DNA from: Micavibrio sp. UBA6145
GTDB taxonomy: Bacteria > Pseudomonadota > Alphaproteobacteria > Micavibrionales > UBA1664
Assembly (NCBI GenBank): GCA_002423205.1
Contig: DIUZ01000026.1
Location: 446,452-510,451, forward strand
DNA: 64,000 nt
Direction: 5' to 3'
The position numbers and the translations under genes are program-made. Position 1 is the first letter of the stretch. Every line of letters begins with the position of its first letter. Below the pieces are notes generated by a model, which was not told the origin of the DNA, did no database searches, and saw nothing but the letters and a program-made list of their open reading frames with translations. Positions 57,848 through 64,000 of this stretch are shown here, one piece after another.

Positions 57848-59338
57848 TCACTCCTGGCGGTAGTTCGGCGCTTCGCGGGTAATCGCCACGTCGTGTACGT
57901 GTGACTCGCGGTATCCCGCGCCTGTCATACGTACGAATTGGGCTTTCTCTTTCATTTCCGCAATGGTGTGGGCACCGGTGTAACCCATGGCGGCACGCAG
58001 GCCCCCCGTGAGCTGGTGCACGACATTGCCCATCGGGCCTTTATACGGCACGCGGCCTTCAATGCCTTCCGGTACCAGTTTCTGGGAGTCTTTGACCTTG
58101 CCCTGGAAATAACGGTCGGCAGAACCCTGTGACATCGCGCCAACCGAACCCATGCCGCGATACGACTTATAGGAACGGCCCTGATACAAAATCATTTCGC
58201 CCGGTGCTTCGTCCGTACCGGCAAACATCGATCCCAGCATGATGACATCCGCCCCCGCCGCGATGGCTTTGCCCAGATCGCCGGAATAACGAATGCCGCC
58301 GTCCGCGATGACCGGCGTGTCATTGCGTGATGCAACATCGGCCACATCCATGATGGCGGTCAGCTGCGGTACGCCCACGCCCGCAACCACGCGCGTGGTG
58401 CAGATGGAGCCGGGGCCGATACCGACCTTGATGGCATCCGCGCCGGCATCGATCAATGCCTTGGCGGCTTCGCCCGTGGCAACGTTGCCCGCGATGACTT
58501 CAACCGCATTGGATTGCAGACGGCGGATCTTGGTCACCGCCTCCAGCACGCCCTTGGAATGACCGTGCGCGGTATCGACGATGATCACGTCGACCTCGGC
58601 ATCGGCCAGCGCCATGGCGCGTTCATACCCGCCGTCACCCGTGCCGACAGCCGCGCCCACGCGCAGGCGGCCCTGGTTGTCTTTGCAGGCATTCGGGTAC
58701 TGGGTTGATTTCTCGATGTCCTTGACGGTGACAAGACCGATGCATCGGTCGTCATTGTCGATGACCAGCAGTTTTTCAATGCGGTGGCTGTGCAGAAGAC
58801 GCTTGGCCTCTTCCTTGTCGACCTTGTTGCGAACGGTGATCAGGCCGTCCTTGGTCATCAGGTCGCGCACCGGCTGGTCCAGCTGGCTTGCGAAACGCAC
58901 GTCGCGGTTGGTCAAAATACCGACCAGCTTGCGGTTCTGTTCAACGACCGGAATACCGGAGATGCCGTATTTGCGCATCAGGTCGAACGCCTCCGCCAGT
59001 GTCGCATCGGGGCTGATCGTGATCGGGTTGACCACCATGCCGCTTTCATAGCGTTTTACTTTGCGGACTTCCTCGACCTGCTGGCCGATGGACAGGTTGC
59101 GGTGGACGATGCCCATGCCGCCCGACTGCGCCATGGCAATCGCCATCGTGCTTTCGGTCACGGTATCCATGGCTGCCGACAGCAGCGGGATATTCAGCGT
59201 GATGTTACGGGTCAGGCGCGTGCCGATGTTCACATCCAGCGGCTGCACGTCAGACGCAGCAGGCACCAGCAGAACGTCGTCAAACGTCAGCGCTTCTCTA
59301 ATTTCTTTTTTTGCGGAAAATCTGGACGCAAAGGCCAT
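57848..59338 (-). CDS. guaB: Inosine-5'-monophosphate dehydrogenase
   Basis: Converts IMP to XMP, the first step towards GMP. The 496-residue protein has a TIM barrel interrupted by two CBS domains (residues ~95-210). The active-site loop is GPGSICTTRVVAGVG with the catalytic Cys. The flap includes GSVGAMSQGSADRYFQ, and EGIEGRVPYKG is near the end. GGAGACC precedes ATG 59338. A strong hairpin lies 5' of it. Confidence 0.96.
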   Translation of the reverse strand: MAFASRFSAKKEIREALTFDDVLLVPAASDVQPLDVNIGTRLTRNITLNIPLLSAAMDTVTESTMAIAMAQSGGMGIVHRNLSIGQQVEEVRKVKRYESGMVVNPITISPDATLAEAFDLMRKYGISGIPVVEQNRKLVGILTNRDVRFASQLDQPVRDLMTKDGLITVRNKVDKEEAKRLLHSHRIEKLLVIDNDDRCIGLVTVKDIEKSTQYPNACKDNQGRLRVGAAVGTGDGGYERAMALADAEVDVIIVDTAHGHSKGVLEAVTKIRRLQSNAVEVIAGNVATGEAAKALIDAGADAIKVGIGPGSICTTRVVAGVGVPQLTAIMDVADVASRNDTPVIADGGIRYSGDLGKAIAAGADVIMLGSMFAGTDEAPGEMILYQGRSYKSYRGMGSVGAMSQGSADRYFQGKVKDSQKLVPEGIEGRVPYKGPMGNVVHQLTGGLRAAMGYTGAHTIAEMKEKAQFVRMTGAGYRESHVHDVAITREAPNYRQE

Positions 59339-59363
59339 GATAAAGGTCTCCTTTGCGGGCTGA

Positions 59364-59389
59364 CCTTATGCCCCTTGGGGGGCATAAGG
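59364..59389 (-). other. Long hairpin between the secreted hypothetical gene and guaB
   Basis: CCTTATGCCCC (59364-59374), loop TTGG, GGGGCATAAGG (59379-59389): an 11-bp perfect stem. No T run on either side. It lies in the guaB leader and may end the upstream message or stabilise the downstream one. Confidence 0.55.
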
Positions 59390-59400
59390 CAAGAGGTTTA

Positions 59401-60435
59401 TTACTTCACCAAAGGATAGTCGGCCTTGGGGAAAAGCGGGTTTTCAGCCGGGCAGGCAGGCGGGGTCTCCGAAACGCTGCCGCAACCGTCGCGGGCCGGG
59501 TCGTTCGAGCACTGGAACCAGTTCAGGTACTCAGGGCAGGACGGGATGGATACCGGCGGCTTCATGGTGATATCGGCGGCGGCCGGTGGTTCACCCGGTG
59601 CCGCGTACATGGCGGTCAGGGCCGGGAATTTACACACGGCGTTGATACGCAGGTCGTCCAGCGTGCCGTCCGCATTCCGACGGGCCGTTATCGGAAAAAT
59701 CACGTTGTAGTAACGCTTGATATGGAACAGCTTCTGGTACCAGTACCGCATGTCGATTGAATACGTGTATTCGAAACTGTCGCGGCGATCAGACCCGATA
59801 TATTTCAGGCCCGCGCCCTGTGCCGCGTTGGCGACATGCGATGGCGGTTTTTTCAGCAGGCCGTTTTTCGAAAACTCATCCAGCAGCGGGAAGGGCGTTT
59901 CAAAACGTACGGTGATGAAAGGACCTTCGTTTTTCACCATCTGGCGTGCCTTGGCTTCAAGGTTGGCGCTGTGATTGTCCTTGTACCAGCGCGGGTTGAG
60001 CCACTGGTAACCGGGGCCGATGCTTTGCCCGCCAAAGGTAATCACGGTCTTTTCAGTGGCGTCAGCCATCGAAAGATCGGTCTCGGCCGGTTTGAAATAA
60101 TAGGTGATGTACCCCTTGTTGACGTAAGCCGGAATCTTGCCGACATGCGCGCCGATCTGCGCCATCAATGTGTCGATCTGTGTAAGCCCGTCCTCCAGCT
60201 TCACGCCATTCTTGAGTTCGGAATGAATGCCCGTGCACAGGTCTTTTGAAAGCTTGCCGGTCTCATTGATGTCGTTGACGTCGACGCTGAAAAGTTCATC
60301 GCGGAATGTTTTCGCCCACGCGTGGTCTGTGTCGAAGGTTTTGAATCGTTCATCCGGCGGAAAAAGCGCGCCTGCCAGAAAGACGGCGACGACGCTGATA
60401 GCGATGATCTTTTGTCTGCGTGTATTCAAAAACAT
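59401..60435 (-). CDS. Secreted or membrane-anchored protein of unknown function with Cys-rich C-terminus
   Basis: 344 residues; AAGGGG lies eight bases before ATG 60435. Residues ~9-24 (KIIAISVVAVFLAGALFPP) form an N-terminal membrane anchor or signal. The body has YNKGYITYYFKP-like and YTYSIDMRYWYQKLFHIKRYYNV aromatic segments. The last ~50 residues have five Cys (SIPSCPEYLNWFQC, DGCGSVSETPPACPAENP), perhaps disulfide-bonded. I do not recognise the family. It precedes guaB on the same strand. Confidence 0.75.
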   Translation of the reverse strand: MFLNTRRQKIIAISVVAVFLAGALFPPDERFKTFDTDHAWAKTFRDELFSVDVNDINETGKLSKDLCTGIHSELKNGVKLEDGLTQIDTLMAQIGAHVGKIPAYVNKGYITYYFKPAETDLSMADATEKTVITFGGQSIGPGYQWLNPRWYKDNHSANLEAKARQMVKNEGPFITVRFETPFPLLDEFSKNGLLKKPPSHVANAAQGAGLKYIGSDRRDSFEYTYSIDMRYWYQKLFHIKRYYNVIFPITARRNADGTLDDLRINAVCKFPALTAMYAAPGEPPAAADITMKPPVSIPSCPEYLNWFQCSNDPARDGCGSVSETPPACPAENPLFPKADYPLVK

Positions 60436-60589
60436 GGCATATCCCCTTGGTAGCGCCCTATTGTCCCCTAGATCTGTACGACTTTAAAGGGGCTGTTCTG
60501 TGCCAAAAGGCTAGTATAGGACTAAAATCCTTAATAGTGGGTTGAGGCACCGGGTTGCACCCTCCCGCAAAGCCCGTAGAATCATCCCC

Positions 60590-62525
<1,936 letters not shown>

Positions 62526-62545
<20 letters not shown>

Positions 62546-63314
62546 ACGCATCGCGGCTGCCCGCGATGAAGCCGTCATTCTGAAACTTGCGGTGAATTTT
62601 GCCGTATTGGATAGGCTGCCTGGTGTTGAGGTCCAGCACCGCGCCGCCCGCTTCGCGGATGATGATGTCGCCCGCCGCCGTATCCCATTCCGACGTATGG
62701 CCAAGGCGCGGATACAGATCAAAATCACCCTGTGCCAGCATGCAGAATTTAAGGCTGCTCTGGCGTTTGTATCGTTGTGCGATCTGATGCGCGCCGATAA
62801 ACGGCTCCAGCACCACCGGTTCGGCTGATCGCACGCCCGACAGAATATGATAACCCTCATCCGGCGTTGCGCGCATGTTGATGCGCACGGCCTCGCCGTT
62901 GATAAAACGATACGCACCGCACCCCGCCATCGCGTACCAGCTCTCATTGAACGCAGGCGCGTGGATGACGCCCAACACGGGTTCGCCCTTGTCGATCAGC
63001 GCGATGTTGACGGTAAAATCCTTGAACCCCGCGATAAACGCGCGCGTCCCATCCAGCGCATCGACCAGCCAGAACGGATCATCGGATAAAACATAACGCG
63101 CGCCCGCATGCGCGGCCTCTTCGGCGACGATGGTGTGGGGTGCAATACTGCGCAGCGCAGCAACAACAATATCCTCAGCCGCTTTATCGGTATCGGTGAC
63201 CGGTGATCCGTCGTTCTTGCGGATGACGGCACCGCCCATGCCCCAATCAGTCATAATACGTGCGCCAGCCGCGTGGGCTGCGTCCATAACCGCTGCAAGA
63301 ACATGATTGTCCAC
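62526..63314 (-). CDS. cysQ: CysQ-like 3'(2'),5'-bisphosphate nucleotidase (inositol monophosphatase family)
   Basis: A 262-residue Mg-dependent phosphatase, probably turning PAP into AMP. Metal-site motifs: IVAEEAAHAG (Glu), LVDALDGTRAFIAGF (Asp pair of the family motif) and SEWDTAAGDIIIREAGG (third Asp). The phrase DGTxxFI rather than the DGTxNF of inositol phosphatases favours CysQ. Histidinol-phosphatase activity is an alternative. Overlaps the end of aacS by 20 bp. Confidence 0.85.
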
Positions 63315-63390
63315 GTTAATACCTCTTTATAGCCCGTCTGTTTTGGCGTAGTTTGGACAACTCCACAAGCCTTCAAGGAAACTGATTTCC

Positions 63391-64000
63391 ATGACCAAAA
63401 AATCCGCCACTGAAAAAGCCCCTGAGGCGCAAGGCCAGTTGCCTTTGTTTTATTCCAAGCCCACGCTGCTCGACGCTGTCCAGCACGCCGACATGGGTGC
63501 CGCCAAGGATATCGGTTTTGCCTTCGCCGCCAAGGTCAACGCTGTGCCGCTCAACCTGGTTGAATTCCCGCAGGCCGCGCATTTCTATCCCATCGCCTTC
63601 GCCCGTGACGCCGTTGCAACGCCGGTGGCGGTTGTTGGTGTGCGCGATAACGAAAACCTTTTCGTAAACGCCAACGGCCAGTGGCAGGAAAATGCCTATA
63701 TCCCGGCTTATGTCCGCCGCTACCCGTTCATCCTGTCCGAAAGCCCGGACGGCCAGCAGCTGTCCCTGTGCATTGACGATGCGCCGGGCATGATGGTTGC
63801 CGGCGGCCCCGACCGCTTCTTTGAAGAAAACAAGGAACCGACCCAGCTGGCCCGCAACGCCATGGAATTCTGCCGCTCCTACCACATCGCGGCCCAGCAC
63901 ACGCAGGGCTTCGGCCAGGCGCTGATCGCGGCGGATGTGCTTGTCGACCGTACAGCCGAAATGACCCTGAAAAACGGCCAGCGCGTCAGCTTTTCGGGTT
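63391..64000 (+). CDS. sapC: SapC-family protein, 5' part only
   Basis: 203 codons from ATG 63391 (TCAAGGAA upstream) run off the window. The sequence follows the SapC (PF07277) pattern: QLPLFYSKPTLLDAVQHADM, PLNLVEFPQAAHFYPIAFA, ENLFVNANGQWQENAYIPAYVRRYPFIL (as parts) and LCIDDAPG. The family is common in alphaproteobacteria, next to S-layer or TonB-receptor genes; its function is not established and the symbol is by family name only. Confidence 0.85.
   Translation, partial: MTKKSATEKAPEAQGQLPLFYSKPTLLDAVQHADMGAAKDIGFAFAAKVNAVPLNLVEFPQAAHFYPIAFARDAVATPVAVVGVRDNENLFVNANGQWQENAYIPAYVRRYPFILSESPDGQQLSLCIDDAPGMMVAGGPDRFFEENKEPTQLARNAMEFCRSYHIAAQHTQGFGQALIAADVLVDRTAEMTLKNGQRVSFSG

Overview
This is a dense window of alphaproteobacterial chromosome. 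It carries a split S10-spc-alpha ribosomal protein cluster, an aroQ-accB-accC operon, rpmH-rnpA-yidD-yidC, putA without an N-terminal ribbon-helix-helix, hldE, SapC, cytochrome b561/YceI proteins and an acetoacetyl-CoA synthetase. Base composition is moderately GC-rich and even. I saw no tRNA, rRNA, CRISPR array, insertion sequence or phage gene. A deep-branching (for example Micavibrio-like) alphaproteobacterium is possible, but that placement is a guess.

Layout. 1-18280: the 3' end of tuf, then rpsJ-rplC-rplD-rplW-rplB-rpsS-rplV-rpsC-rplP-rpmC-rpsQ-rplN-rplX-rplE-rpsN-rpsH-rplF-rplR-rpsE-rpmD-rplO, closed by a terminator. About 1 kb with two orphan small genes and back-to-back promoters separates rplO from secY. 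Then come secY-adk, a folK-folP fusion, a small secreted PKD-like protein, and rpsM-rpsK-rpoA-rplQ behind its own strong promoter. 18276-24801: an OmpR-like protein with a receiver-like half, an HTH/coiled-coil protein, PBP1A, an RsmB-type rRNA methyltransferase and a thioesterase. 24956-25876: a protein with a c-di-GMP-type MshEN domain, one membrane segment and a LapG-type cysteine protease domain. 26079-35896: hldE; a periplasmic thiol-redox operon (DsbD/ScsB-like, redoxin, degenerate PCuAC-like, HAD); aroQ-accB-accC; and a soluble PAS histidine kinase. 36007-41660: a 1071-residue Cys-rich lipoprotein with an in-frame amber codon before a coding-like tail, a DsbA/DsbG-like oxidoreductase and an M48-TPR protease. 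41746-46706: an EVE protein, acs, then yidC-yidD-rnpA-rpmH on the minus strand. 46888-64000: small orphan proteins, purD-putA, xseA, an epimerase-like protein, a GST, a b561-YceI fusion with a solute-binding protein and a second YceI, guaB, a secreted hypothetical protein, aacS, cysQ and a truncated sapC.

The most interesting signals are: (1) MshEN and LapG-like domains in one membrane protein, which could join c-di-GMP sensing to periplasmic proteolysis without LapD; (2) a perfect 48-bp repeat at 17554 and 24836 that folds as a two-hairpin junction, with a shorter relative in the rpmH leader and similar multi-hairpin blocks between convergent genes; (3) the amber codon inside the large lipoprotein frame; (4) the interrupted ribosomal superoperon; (5) Lys/Ala-rich or acidic tails on many ribosomal proteins. 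All function calls come from reading motifs and gene order; no database search was run.
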